Below, piece by piece: positions 9,142 to 17,250 of a DNA stretch of 64,000 nucleotides. Under the pieces are notes generated by a model. It was not told the DNA's origin. It did no database searches and saw nothing but the letters and a program-made list of their open reading frames with translations. The stretch spans positions 19,948-83,947 of the forward strand of contig JBBIQS010000030.1 of the NCBI GenBank assembly GCA_037442205.1, in the 5' to 3' direction. Positions within the stretch are counted from its first letter, which is position 1. Each line of letters opens with the position of its first letter. A program made the position numbers and the translations under genes. This DNA comes from JBBIQS01 sp037442205. GTDB taxonomy: Bacteria; Myxococcota; Myxococcia; Myxococcales; UBA5297.

Positions 9142-10667
9142 AGGCGCATTCCTAATCCCACCAGCGCCGATGGCAACAGAAACGGCGCCAGCGAGCCGTC
9201 CACCTTGGCCACTGCGATCGCGGTTTCGGCCTCGGCGGCGACGAAGAACGGACCGGCGAGGCGCAGTCGCAGACCCAGGCGCGGCGCCAGCATCGCCGAC
9301 AGGCTTCCGCCGGCGCGCTTTCCCTGGAACGTCTGCCAGAGGTAGCCCATCCCCAGCTCTCCCTCGACTCGCAGCGCGAGGCGGCTCCCGGCGCGCTCCC
9401 ATCCCAGCCCCGCTCGCGCCTGCAGCGAGTTCTCCTCGAAGCTCCCGTTGGCTCCCGCCCCGCTACCGGTGGTCCCGGCCAGGGAGAGCTCGAGCGGCCC
9501 GAGCAACTGCGCGGCGATGCGGAAGGAGGGGCCTACCTCGAAGCCGACGCCGGAGCCGGCCCCGCCGAGCAGAGTCAGCAGTACCGGCTCTGCGGTCGCG
9601 GAGCTGCGCTCCACTTCCGGCTCCGGACCCTTGCGCGCCACCTTCGGAACCTCGAGCGGTTTGAGCTCGTCCCAGCCGATGGCGCGCGCCTGGCCAGCGG
9701 CGAGGGTGAACCGACCGCCCAGCGCCGCTCCGGACCTGAAGGCCCGCACCCCGTACTGCCCGGCGGAGAGCGCCAGCCTGCGCGCCGAGCCTCCCGCCAG
9801 CTCAGCCACGACCTGGTCGCGCGCGAGATCGGTGACCAGGGCGCGGTCGAATCCCGCCGGCAGCTCGAGGCTCGAGCCGCCGCGGGCGAAGGAGGAGAGC
9901 ACCAGCTCGCCCTGTCCGGACAGCTTCAGATCGTAGGTCGGGTGCTGGGCTCCGTTGAGAGTGGCCGCGGTGGCGGAGAGGGTGTGGTCGTAGGCGTAGC
10001 GGTAGGCCTCGGCGAGGGTCACCTGGCCGTCGCCGGAGACGTCGGCCGCGCCGCGCAGGCCCGAGACCAGGTGATGGGTGAAGTAACTGCCCATCACTTC
10101 CTTGGATTCGAGGGCCACTTCGTCGGCGGCGCTGGAGGTGAGGATTGCCTCTCCTGTTGCCGCCAGGTCGTCGGCGAGGCGGATCGCGAAGCCGGGCGCC
10201 GGCTTGCCGCCCTTCTCCTGAATGGCCGCGCCGCTTCGGCAGGCGTCGATGATCGAGACCCGCACCTCGGCGCCCGAGTCGGCCAACAACTTGTGCAGCC
10301 GGGCGAAGGAGAGCCTCTCCGCTCCGACTTCCAGCGCCTCGCCGTCGCTGTGACCCGAAAAGAAGAAGATCAGCAGCACCCGCGAGTCGGGCGAGCGATG
10401 GGCCTCGGCGATGCGGGCCTGGGCCAGCGCCAGGGTCTTCTCGATCTCGGCCAGCTGGCGGCCCTGGAGCAGGAACAGGTCCCCAGGAGAGATCTGGCCG
10501 ACGTCGAGAAGGGTGCGGGCGAGCTTGCCGGCGTCGGTCTCCGCCCAGCGCAGCGGCGGAAGGTCGCCGTTGCCGGCATTGCTCCCGACCAGCACCGCGA
10601 TCCGGTGCGTCTCGGCCATCGCCACCGCGGGCGCGAGCAAGGTCAGGATCAGGGCGACGAACTTCAC
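9138..10667 (-). CDS. exported caspase-family (C14) peptidase with beta-rich C-terminal tail
   Basis: A 509-residue protein with a signal peptide (residues 1-18, cut after AMA). The caspase-like domain covers about residues 20-245. It has the catalytic dyad His106 in FFFSGHSDG and Cys143 in IIDACRSG, so it looks enzymatically intact. Residues 250-340 resemble a carbohydrate-binding or PEGA-like linker. Residues 370-509 are a series of alternating amphipathic strands rich in Gly and Leu, as in an outer-membrane barrel. Start ATG overlaps the anti-sigma stop (ATGA) and its stop overlaps the lipoprotein GTG, so expression is tightly coupled. Prokaryotic relatives act in signalling or death-like responses; the substrate here is unknown. 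Confidence 0.82.
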   Translation of the reverse strand: MKFVALILTLLAPAVAMAETHRIAVLVGSNAGNGDLPPLRWAETDAGKLARTLLDVGQISPGDLFLLQGRQLAEIEKTLALAQARIAEAHRSPDSRVLLIFFFSGHSDGEALEVGAERLSFARLHKLLADSGAEVRVSIIDACRSGAAIQEKGGKPAPGFAIRLADDLAATGEAILTSSAADEVALESKEVMGSYFTHHLVSGLRGAADVSGDGQVTLAEAYRYAYDHTLSATAATLNGAQHPTYDLKLSGQGELVLSSFARGGSSLELPAGFDRALVTDLARDQVVAELAGGSARRLALSAGQYGVRAFRSGAALGGRFTLAAGQARAIGWDELKPLEVPKVARKGPEPEVERSSATAEPVLLTLLGGAGSGVGFEVGPSFRIAAQLLGPLELSLAGTTGSGAGANGSFEENSLQARAGLGWERAGSRLALRVEGELGMGYLWQTFQGKRAGGSLSAMLAPRLGLRLRLAGPFFVAAEAETAIAVAKVDGSLAPFLLPSALVGLGMRL

Positions 10668-11383
10668 CTGCGCTCCTTGAGGAAGTCGAGGACCACCGGC
10701 CGCACTCCCGGCAGCGAATTCGGCTCGCCACGGGAGAGGGCGTCGACCACATCTTGCGCCGTCAGCGGCTGGTCGGAGAAGTAGGCGAACAGCTGCTCGG
10801 TGCCGAGGACTTCGTCGAGCTCGATGCTTCTGGGCAGCTCGTTCCGGCCGGCGCTCACGGGGGCGCTCTGCACGCCGCCGGGCGGGAAGTAGACGCTCAC
10901 CTTGCCCGCGCCATCGACCGAAGCGATGAGCACGAAGCGCGAGGTGCCGGGATCGACCACGAAGCGGATGCGGTCGCCGGGGGCCAGCCTGGTGCCGTTG
11001 CGGACTGGGAATACGGCCTCTTCCCGCCGGGCGAAGACCTGGAGGTTGCCACCGCCTTTGATTCCCAGCTCGGGATCGGCCGCCGGACGCAGGGCGACGA
11101 CGAGCAGCGCGAGACCGACCACGGATGCGGGGACGAGCAGCTTCCAGCCGGCGGCGAACCGCTCGAGCAGGGAGGGACGGACGCGCTCGGCGATCTTGGG
11201 CAGGGACCTGGCAAAGACGTACCGCTGGAAGTGGGCGCGGTCGGCGGCGAGCTCCTCGCTGAGGGCACGACAGCTGGCGCAGCTGGTGAGATGGGCCTCG
11301 GCGGCGGCTTTCTCCGCGGCGGACAGAGCCGAGGCATGGAGCAGGTCGAGCTCCGGCGAAGAGAGATGTCCTCGGTCGTTCAT
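10664..11383 (-). CDS. membrane anti-sigma-like protein with zinc finger and DUF4384-like domain
   Basis: A 239-residue protein. An N-terminal zf-HC2-type site (HLTSCASC, about residues 31-38) is followed by one transmembrane helix (about 85-101) and an extracytoplasmic beta domain like DUF4384, with a YFPPGG motif. This is the layout of a transmembrane anti-sigma factor that senses an envelope state. Its ATG overlaps the sigma-factor stop (ATGA), and its stop overlaps the caspase start, so sigma factor, putative inhibitor and peptidase should be made in fixed ratio. Family assignment of the C-terminal domain is from pattern only. Confidence 0.72.
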   Translation of the reverse strand: MNDRGHLSSPELDLLHASALSAAEKAAAEAHLTSCASCRALSEELAADRAHFQRYVFARSLPKIAERVRPSLLERFAAGWKLLVPASVVGLALLVVALRPAADPELGIKGGGNLQVFARREEAVFPVRNGTRLAPGDRIRFVVDPGTSRFVLIASVDGAGKVSVYFPPGGVQSAPVSAGRNELPRSIELDEVLGTEQLFAYFSDQPLTAQDVVDALSRGEPNSLPGVRPVVLDFLKERR

Positions 11384-11865
11384 GCTGCCCCCTTTCCCAA
11401 CAGCTTGCGGGCCAGCTCGACGAACTCCGTCAGCCGGTAGAGCACCGTGCGGCGCGAGACCCCGAGCGCCTTGGCGATCTGCCCCTGCTCCATGCCGTCG
11501 AGGTAGTAGAGCGCCGCCGGATCCCGGAGCTTCTCCGGGGTCTGCTGCAGCAGCCGCAGGCAGGTCTGGCGATCGACCAGCGCTGCCTCCGGGCTATCGG
11601 CCGGGCGATCGGGCAGCTCGGCCATTGGCTCGGCCTGGGCGCCGCGGTCGCGGGCCAGGTTGAGGCAGTAGTTGGTGCTGATCCGATAGATCCAGGCCAG
11701 CGCCGCCTCGTCGTCGGGAGCCTTGTCGATGTGCCGCAGCACGCGCACGAAAACCTCCTGCGTGGCGTCCTCGGCCAGCGCCGCATCGCGCAGCAGCCGC
11801 TTGCAGCGCGCGTAGACGGCGGGGCCAAAGCGTCGGTAGAGCTCGGCCAGGCGTTCTTGGTTCAT
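11380..11865 (-). CDS. ECF-like sigma-70 family RNA polymerase sigma factor
   Basis: A 161-residue sigma factor with regions 2 and 4 only. Region 2 carries DATQEVFVRVLRHI and a WIYRISTNYCLNLARD helix (promoter -10 recognition and core binding). Region 4 is a C-terminal helix-turn-helix around GQIAKALGVSRRTVLYRL. The ATG at 11865 has GGAG six bases upstream. It heads the operon with the anti-sigma protein, caspase, lipoprotein and YkgJ-like protein. By analogy with other ECF systems it may drive its own operon, but no clear ECF promoter motif was found in the 148-base upstream gap. Confidence 0.85.
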   Translation of the reverse strand: MNQERLAELYRRFGPAVYARCKRLLRDAALAEDATQEVFVRVLRHIDKAPDDEAALAWIYRISTNYCLNLARDRGAQAEPMAELPDRPADSPEAALVDRQTCLRLLQQTPEKLRDPAALYYLDGMEQGQIAKALGVSRRTVLYRLTEFVELARKLLGKGAA

Positions 11866-12013
11866 GCGGCTCCGCGGCGCCGGGCCACCGGGGGTTGACC
11901 CGCGGCGAGCCCGATCTGTGCAAAGCGGGAGAATACCCGCGAAAAGGGAGGCAAGCGCTCGAGGGGGCGGGCGCATTGGCGCCCGGCCGGCGGATCCGGC
12001 TATTTTTCGCGCC

Positions 12014-13030
12014 ATGCGAATCCCTGCCCTGGTCCTCCTGCTCTGCGGCGCTTGCGCCGCAAATTCGTCCACCTCCTCCGACGCGGGAGCCGAAGCCGAT
12101 GCCGGGCTGTGCGCCCAGGCGCCCGCCGGGCGGGTGCAACTGCCGACCGACGATACCGTCCATGGCACCGAGCCGATGGAGTGGTGGTACTGGACCGGCC
12201 ATCTGCAGAACGACGCCGGCCGCTGGTTTGGATTCGAGCTGGTGTTCTTCCGGGCGACCTCGGGCGGCTTCCGGGTGAAGATGGCGCACGCCGCGGTGAC
12301 CGACATCGAGAACGGCGGCTTCCACTACCTGGCGAAGACCGAGGTCGGCGACTGGACGCCGGTGGCCGACGGCTACAGCTTCGCGATGAGCAACCAGACC
12401 GCCAGCGGCGGCAACGGCCGGGACCGGCTGCACGGCGAGGTCGACGGCTATGTCCTCGACCTGGATCTGGTGGCCGACAAGGCCCCAGTGCTCCAGAACG
12501 AGGTCGGCTACACCGACTACTCGTTCGGCGGCTACACCTACTACTACTCGCGCGAGCACATGCCGGCGAGCGGGACGCTGGTGATCAACGGCCAGAAGAT
12601 GAACGTCCACGGCACCGGCTGGTTCGACCACCAATACGGCGACATCCAGTCGGCGCTCACCGCCGGCTGGGATTGGTACGCGCTGCAACTCGACGACAAC
12701 CGGCAGATCATGCTGTTCGAGGTCCGCAAGAACGGGCAGCAGGTGCTGGTCGGCGGCTCGATGAGCGACGGCAGCTGCCGGCAGATCGCCATTCCCCAGG
12801 GCGACGTGACGGTGACCGCGCTGGGTGATTGGCGCAGCCCGAACACCGGCTGCACCTATCCCTCCGGCTGGACGGTCAAGGTGGGCCAGGAGACCTTCAC
12901 CGTCACGCCCACGTTGCGGGACCAGGAGCTCGGCAACGCGTTCCCGGTGAAGTACTGGGAGGGCGCCTGCACCGTGAGCGGCAGCGCCACCGGCCGGGCC
13001 TATGTCGAGCTGACCGGGTACTGCAAGTAG
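12014..13030 (+). CDS. AttH/CrtC-like (lipocalin-like) lipoprotein
   Basis: A 338-residue predicted lipoprotein: signal ending LLLCGAC, a short Ser/Asp linker, then a two-barrel fold of the AttH/CrtC-hydratase family, seen in the EWWYWTGHL motif near residue 60, the YYYSREHM stretch and the GTGWFDHQYG motif. In carotenoid CrtC this fold hydrates lycopene-type substrates. AttH relatives are of unknown function and often sit beside lipid or ABC-transport genes, which are absent here. Start chosen for its signal peptide. It is divergent from the sigma factor across 148 bases, so the two may share regulation. Confidence 0.8.
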   Translation: MRIPALVLLLCGACAANSSTSSDAGAEADAGLCAQAPAGRVQLPTDDTVHGTEPMEWWYWTGHLQNDAGRWFGFELVFFRATSGGFRVKMAHAAVTDIENGGFHYLAKTEVGDWTPVADGYSFAMSNQTASGGNGRDRLHGEVDGYVLDLDLVADKAPVLQNEVGYTDYSFGGYTYYYSREHMPASGTLVINGQKMNVHGTGWFDHQYGDIQSALTAGWDWYALQLDDNRQIMLFEVRKNGQQVLVGGSMSDGSCRQIAIPQGDVTVTALGDWRSPNTGCTYPSGWTVKVGQETFTVTPTLRDQELGNAFPVKYWEGACTVSGSATGRAYVELTGYCK

Positions 13031-13035
13031 CCGGG

Positions 13036-13049
13036 AACTCGGCCGAGTT
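13036..13049. repeat. perfect 14-base palindrome after the AttH-like gene
   Basis: AACTCGGCCGAGTT is a perfect palindrome starting five bases after the stop codon. As RNA it gives only a 5-bp stem with a GGCC loop and no T-run, so it is a weak terminator at best; it may be a protein site. Confidence 0.4.
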
Positions 13050-13157
13050 GCCTGCGGCTGCCCAGGTCGGCGAGAGGTCCATCAGCTCGAACCGCCGACC
13101 GCAGTGCGCACGCCATGCCAGGCGGGCCCTAGGCTCAAAACAGCTGTTCGGGGGCGA

Positions 13158-13182
13158 GGTGCGTCCCAAAACGGAACGCACC
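13158..13182. repeat. inverted repeat (GGTGCGT / ACGCACC)
   Basis: Perfect 7-bp arms (13158-13164 and 13176-13182) extend by two more pairs after a mismatch, around the loop AAAAC. It lies between the AttH-like gene and the six-copy repeat array. It has no T-run, so a protein-binding site or processed RNA end is as likely as a terminator. Confidence 0.45.
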
Positions 13183-13198
13183 TGCTTCGCGGTGGGAC

Positions 13199-13373
13199 AG
13201 GAAGGGGCTCCGCGCGCGCTCGTACGGGCTAGAAAGGGGTTCCCGGGCGAGCTCGGCGGCCGGGAAAGGGGTTTCCCAGCGACCCCGCCGGCCGTGAAAA
13301 GGGGCTCCGGAATCCTGGCTGCCAAGGAAAGGGGTTCCTGGGCCCGCACGGTGGTCTGAGGAAGGGGTTCGCG
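13199..13373. repeat. six-copy interspersed direct repeat, about 32-base period
   Basis: Six copies of a core G(A/G)AAGGGGYTYC-like motif occur with their GGGG at 13204, 13236, 13268, 13301, 13331 and 13364, that is at spacings of 32, 32, 33, 30 and 33 bases. The bases between copies are unrelated. The motif is too short and too degenerate for CRISPR. Regular spacing near three helical turns puts all copies on one DNA face, as expected for cooperative protein binding upstream of the CoA-binding protein gene at 13510. No open frame here is convincing: minus-strand translation only gives a Pro-Phe repeat. Confidence 0.65.
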
Positions 13374-13509
13374 GACCGCATCCCCGACGTTTCATTCCCT
13401 CGCGAGGCTCCGGCCGTCAGCGGAAGGAAGATCGGGCGGCCTGCGCATTCTCCGGATGGTCCACAACGTGGAGCGGGACTGCTGTGGGCGCGCAGTGGAG
13501 GAGGGGGAG

Positions 13510-14010
13510 ATGCAGACCATCAAGCAAGCGGCGGCTGAATTCCTCACCAAGAAGCGAGTGGCAGTGACCGGCGTCTCGCGCAAGGCGCAGGACCACGGGA
13601 GCAACGTGGTCTACAAGCGCCTGAGGGAGCGGGGATACCAGGTCTTCGCGGTCAACCCCAACGCCGACCAGGTCGAGGGAGATCGCTGTTTCCACGATCT
13701 CAAGTCGATTCCCGGAGGCGTGGAGGCGGTGGTGATCGGAACGCGGCCAGATCGCGCCATGGACACCATGCGCGAATGCGCGGATCTCGGGATCAAGCAC
13801 GTCTGGATGCACCGCGCCTTCGGGACCGGCAGCGTCTCCGCCGAGGCCACGGCCTGGGGACGGGAGCACGGGATTTCGGTGATCGATGGCGGCTGCCCGG
13901 CGATGTTCAACCCCGCGGCCGACGGCGGGCACAAGGTGATGCGGGTGATGTTGTCGATCGGCGGCAAGATCCCTCGGCGAGTGCCTGAGCCGAAGGGAGC
14001 GGCCACCTAG
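13510..14010 (+). CDS. CoA-binding (Rossmann) domain protein
   Basis: A 166-residue, single-domain protein of the CoA-binding family related to the N-terminal domain of succinyl-CoA synthetase alpha. It shows VAVTGVSRKAQDHGSNVV near the N-terminus, a FAVNPNADQVEG strand, VVIGTRPD, and a C-terminal VIDGGCPAMF motif. Stand-alone members bind CoA or a nucleotide; the exact role is not known. The ATG at 13510 has a purine-rich GGAGGAGG just upstream. It ends on a CTAG shared with the convergent radical SAM gene, so both stop codons occupy the same four bases. The preceding repeat array may regulate it. Confidence 0.8.
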   Translation: MQTIKQAAAEFLTKKRVAVTGVSRKAQDHGSNVVYKRLRERGYQVFAVNPNADQVEGDRCFHDLKSIPGGVEAVVIGTRPDRAMDTMRECADLGIKHVWMHRAFGTGSVSAEATAWGREHGISVIDGGCPAMFNPAADGGHKVMRVMLSIGGKIPRRVPEPKGAAT

Positions 14011-14753
14011 ATCTGGCCGGGCGGCACGTGCCGCGGGTCATAGGCCGCCTGGTAGCTGATTCCCGCGCGGCGCAGGCGCTCGGCTGTCTCGCCGTACAGG
14101 ACCAGCTCCTCGATCTCGAGGTCTCTGAATTCAGGCGCGATCTGCCCGAGACGCCGCCTCAACGCCCGGATGCTGTCGGTCGAGGAGAAGCTCGTCATGA
14201 GCGCCGGCTGGACGTCGACGCCGGCGCGGTGGAGGTTCTCGAGCGCCAGGAGCGGCAGCTCAAACTCCTCCGGCGGGGCTCCGGTCAGCCGGGCGAAGCC
14301 CTCGGGCGTGGCCGCCTTCAGGCTCACGCGCACGTAGAGGTTGGGGAAGCGCGCGAGCTCGACGGCATACGAGGGATCGGCACCGAGGAGCAGCCCGTTG
14401 GTCTCGAGGATGAAGAGCAGATCGCCCGGAATGCGCCCAAGAACCTCCAGCAGGTGCTCCCTGCCAATCGTGGGCTCGTTGCCGCTGATGCGCACGCGCT
14501 CGAAGTCATGGCTCCGGGCGATGGACACGAGCCGATGCGCCACCTGGTCCGGGGAAAAGAGCGCTCCGACCTGCTCCGGGCGCACCACCGTGTTCCAGGA
14601 CCAGCAGAAGAGGCAGCGCAGGTTGCAGCCGACGCAATCCGCCGTAGCGATCCCGCCGTAGAACCGCGCGGGGCGGAAGCGAGTGTACTTGCGCTTGTTT
14701 CCCCGCAAGGTCGCGGCCGCCGCGCGCTCGGTTCGCTCGCGAAAGCCCGCCAT
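14007..14753 (-). CDS. radical SAM protein
   Basis: A 248-residue radical SAM enzyme core. The [4Fe-4S]-binding motif C43-x3-C47-x2-C50 lies in CNLRCLFCWSW, preceded by an additional Cys40. A GE-like SGNEPTIG motif and a barrel strand FILETNGLLLG follow, consistent with SAM cleavage to a 5'-deoxyadenosyl radical. There is no obvious second cluster domain, so it is a minimal-size member resembling the activase or Mo-cofactor-like radical SAM proteins. Start chosen at 14753, as upstream codons have no homology-like sequence. Substrate unknown. No peptide precursor gene is evident next to it. Confidence 0.8.
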   Translation of the reverse strand: MAGFRERTERAAAATLRGNKRKYTRFRPARFYGGIATADCVGCNLRCLFCWSWNTVVRPEQVGALFSPDQVAHRLVSIARSHDFERVRISGNEPTIGREHLLEVLGRIPGDLLFILETNGLLLGADPSYAVELARFPNLYVRVSLKAATPEGFARLTGAPPEEFELPLLALENLHRAGVDVQPALMTSFSSTDSIRALRRRLGQIAPEFRDLEIEELVLYGETAERLRRAGISYQAAYDPRHVPPGQI

Positions 14754-15030
14754 CGACGCACCCCCGTGAATCGAACTCTCCAGATCCGGAACGCGCGCGG
14801 CGGCGACTTCTCTGCGTCGCGAGGCTCGGGGGGCGGAGGATGCGAGGCGCCGACCCGGAGTCACGCTTCGACGGCTTCCTGGCGAGCCTCGGCGCGGACA
14901 GCTGCGGCTCGCCTGGATGTGCGAGCTGCAGACGTCGCTTCTCCTTGCCGGACTCGCGCCTTGGCGAGAAAGCGAGCGCGCCGAAGGCACAAAGCGCAAT
15001 GGGGCTCTACATTCACGCGGGAGAAAGCCG

Positions 15031-15219
15031 ATGCATCCGCAACTCAAATCGGCACTGGAGCGCGGAGAGGCCACCGGAACCGGGCGGTGCCAGATCTGCG
15101 GCGCAGACGGGCCGGTGATCTACGTCCCGGAGGCCCCGCTGCCCAACTCATTCTGCGAGAAGTGCGCGGACGAGTACGGCGACGAGCTGGTCCCGCCCGA
15201 GCCCTCCCCCGCGCCGTGA
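15031..15219 (+). CDS. small zinc-ribbon-like protein
   Basis: A 62-residue protein with two CxxC knuckles (CQICG and CEKC) about 20 residues apart, the spacing of a treble-clef or ribbon zinc site. The start ATG is preceded by GGGAGAAAG. The tail is acidic and Pro-rich. It stands alone, divergent from the radical SAM gene across 277 bases in which I see no other gene. No named family recognised. Confidence 0.6.
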   Translation: MHPQLKSALERGEATGTGRCQICGADGPVIYVPEAPLPNSFCEKCADEYGDELVPPEPSPAP

Positions 15220-15262
15220 TCAGGTCGCCGCGCAGGCGAGCTGTTGCCGCCAGGAAGGGAAT

Positions 15263-15721
15263 TCAGCCTTTCTTACGACCGTGCTCTACCAGTTCAATCA
15301 GCACGCCGCCTGCCGACTTCGGATGGAGGAAGGCGACCTTGTGGCCGCGCGCACCGGGCCGAGCCGCTTGATCGATTGCCTCCACGCCTTCCCGGCGCAG
15401 CTCTGCCAGGCGGCTGTCCACTCCTCCGACGTGGAGCGCGACGTGGTGCAGCCCCGGCCCGCGCTTCTGCAGGAACTTCTCGAGCCCGGCGTTGCCACCC
15501 TTGGGGGCGATGAGCTCGAGCGAGGCGCCGTTGGGCAGGTCGAAGAAGGCGGCCTCGGTCTTCTGCGACTCGACGAGCTCGCGGTGGGCCAGCTTGAGCC
15601 CGAGCAGGCGCTCGAAGAGCGGAATGGCCGCGTCCAGGCTCTCGACGCAGATGGCGATGTGGTCGAGCCCCTCGACGGCAGGGCGGTTGGCGGTCGGCGA
15701 GGCGTTCTTGGTGTCGTCCAT
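15263..15721 (-). CDS. mce: methylmalonyl-CoA epimerase (VOC family)
   Basis: A 152-residue vicinal-oxygen-chelate enzyme. It interconverts (R)- and (S)-methylmalonyl-CoA in propionate metabolism or the breakdown of odd-chain and branched acids. Two glyoxalase-like modules are visible: LDHIAICVESLDAAIPLF at the N-terminus and GLHHVALHVGGVDSRLAEL in the middle, each giving a metal-ligand His, with acidic ligands expected in SLELIAP and GVLIELVEH. The FLHPKSAGG motif is characteristic of the epimerase subgroup. No mutase subunit is present in the window. It is divergent from the dipeptidase gene. Confidence 0.85.
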   Translation of the reverse strand: MDDTKNASPTANRPAVEGLDHIAICVESLDAAIPLFERLLGLKLAHRELVESQKTEAAFFDLPNGASLELIAPKGGNAGLEKFLQKRGPGLHHVALHVGGVDSRLAELRREGVEAIDQAARPGARGHKVAFLHPKSAGGVLIELVEHGRKKG

Positions 15722-15832
15722 CGGGGTCTCCGCGAGCTCGAGCGCACGATGTTCCCACGCGCGGACGGCCGAAGCGATACCCGGCCGGGCCCGCTCCTGC
15801 AAGGCGAGCCGGCGGGCTACTCTCTCGGGAAG

Positions 15833-16849
15833 ATGATCGACGAATCCCAGATCGACGAGGTGCTGGCCTCGGCGCAGGTGGCCGACGGCCATGCCGACTC
15901 GCTGATGTGGAACCGGGATCTGACTCGGCAATCGGACTCGGGGCAGGTCGACTTTCCGCGGCTGGCGCAGGTGCAGGCGCGGCTGCAGTGCTTCACCCTG
16001 GTGACGCGGGGCCTGCCGGTGGTGAACGGACTCGCGGCCTTCGCTTGGTGGCAGCGCTGGCCCAAGAGCGCGCGCGGCGGGGAATGGGCTCGGGCCCTCT
16101 TCCAGATCGAGCAGCTGGAGCGCTTCTGCCAGGCCTCGGCAGGGACGGCGGCCATCGCCGCCACTGCCGCCCAGTTGCGCGAGAACCTTGCGGCGGGGCG
16201 GCTGTCGGCAGTGCTGGGCATCGAGGGCGCGCATGCGCTCGAGGGCCAGGTGGAGCGGGTCGCGCAGCTCTGGGCGCGCGGCGTGCGCTTCATGGGGCTG
16301 TCGCATCTGGCGCCCAACGAGCTGGCGGGCACCTGCTTCCCGCTCTACCGCGACCGCGGGCTCTCGCCGCTGGGGCGCGAGGTCCTGGAGGCGATGGCGC
16401 AGCAGGGGATGGCGATCGACCTCGCCCACGCCTCGCGAAAGACGACCGCCGACATCCTCTCGGGCCCCGAGTTGCCCACCTTCTGCTCCCACGCCGGCAT
16501 CGCCTCGGCCACTCCGAGCTGGCGCAACCTGGATGACCAGACCATCCGCGCCATCGCCGACCGCGGCGGAGTGGTGTGCGTGATCTTCGCCCGGCCTTTC
16601 ATCGGCGGGGCGACGGTCGAGCACCTGGTGCGCCACATCGAGGCTGCCTTGCAGCTGGCCGGCGAGGACCACGTCGGCCTGGGCGCGGACTACGACGGCT
16701 TCGTGAAGCTCCCTCGAACGATGGGCGACGTGCGCGGCGTGCGCGTGCTGGCGCGGGCGCTGCTCGAGCGAGGAATGCCGCGCACCGCCGTGGAGAAGGT
16801 GCTGGGGCGCAACCTGGTTCGCTTCTTTGCCGAGCGGGTTCTTCCCTGA
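15833..16849 (+). CDS. membrane dipeptidase family (M19) metallohydrolase
   Basis: A 338-residue amidohydrolase-fold dipeptidase of the renal dipeptidase family. Expected zinc ligands are seen: the HxD pair in DGHAD near residue 20, the bridging Glu in GIEGAHAL, and histidines in GLSHL and CSHAG; the proton-handling Asp is in GADYDGF. The length fits the family. No signal peptide, so the enzyme is probably cytoplasmic and may cleave dipeptides or D-amino-acid-containing peptides. Start ATG 15833 chosen because homology starts there; SD GGGAAG overlaps closely. The promoter region is shared with mce (111 bases). Confidence 0.85.
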   Translation: MIDESQIDEVLASAQVADGHADSLMWNRDLTRQSDSGQVDFPRLAQVQARLQCFTLVTRGLPVVNGLAAFAWWQRWPKSARGGEWARALFQIEQLERFCQASAGTAAIAATAAQLRENLAAGRLSAVLGIEGAHALEGQVERVAQLWARGVRFMGLSHLAPNELAGTCFPLYRDRGLSPLGREVLEAMAQQGMAIDLAHASRKTTADILSGPELPTFCSHAGIASATPSWRNLDDQTIRAIADRGGVVCVIFARPFIGGATVEHLVRHIEAALQLAGEDHVGLGADYDGFVKLPRTMGDVRGVRVLARALLERGMPRTAVEKVLGRNLVRFFAERVLP

Positions 16850-16908
16850 GCAGCGCGGCAGCGGCTGCGTGCTACAGTCGGCGCCGCTCGCCGCTCGGAG
16901 GTGGCCCG

Positions 16909-17247
16909 ATGCAGACGCTGCTCGCCGTCCTGAAGAAGTACCTGACGATCATGGCCTTCGGGGCGCTGTTGGGCGTGGCCGCGGCTTCCTGGCTCGGGCC
17001 CTCGGTTCTCCACTGGTATTCGACCCCGCCGACCATCCCAGGCAGCCCGCCGCCGATGATCACCTGCGACGGGCAGGTGCAATGGGCGCTGACCAGGCTG
17101 TCGCAGACCATCGGAGGGAGCGCGCTGCTCTTCGCCGTGGTCTTTGCGGCGGGCGCGGCGTTCCTGGGCAGCGTGCGCCAGCAGAAGCCTTCGCCGAGCG
17201 GGACCTCCGGCCCGGCGAACGTCGACGTGACTCCGAAGGCTCCCTGA
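16909..17247 (+). CDS. small two-helix membrane protein
   Basis: A 112-residue protein with two hydrophobic helices (about residues 12-30 and 70-88) separated by a Pro-rich loop holding one Cys (PPMITCDG), and a polar C-terminal tail. A GGAGG stands seven bases before the ATG. It follows the M19 gene by 59 bases and converges on lepB, 3 bases apart. No family recognised. Confidence 0.65.
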   Translation: MQTLLAVLKKYLTIMAFGALLGVAAASWLGPSVLHWYSTPPTIPGSPPPMITCDGQVQWALTRLSQTIGGSALLFAVVFAAGAAFLGSVRQQKPSPSGTSGPANVDVTPKAP

Positions 17248-17250
17248 CCG

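Noticed and set aside
11894..11916. TTGACC-like -35 in the sigma/AttH gap as a promoter
   Set aside because: No plausible -10 at normal spacing; the gap is GC-rich with many weak matches.
11925..11940. GCGGG/CCCGC hairpin in the sigma leader
   Set aside because: Five-bp stem only, expected often by chance at this GC content.
13199..13373. CRISPR array
   Set aside because: Repeat core is only ~12 bases and degenerate; intervals of ~20 bases are too short for spacers and no cas genes are present.
13135..13395. Small minus-strand ORF with Pro-Phe repeats
   Set aside because: The repeated residues simply reflect the six DNA repeats; there is no ribosome site or recognisable protein.
13031..13509. 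Coding extension of the AttH-like gene into the repeat array
   Set aside because: A second frame overlaps this area, but the AttH-like frame stops cleanly at 13030 and the other frame has no start or homology-like sequence.
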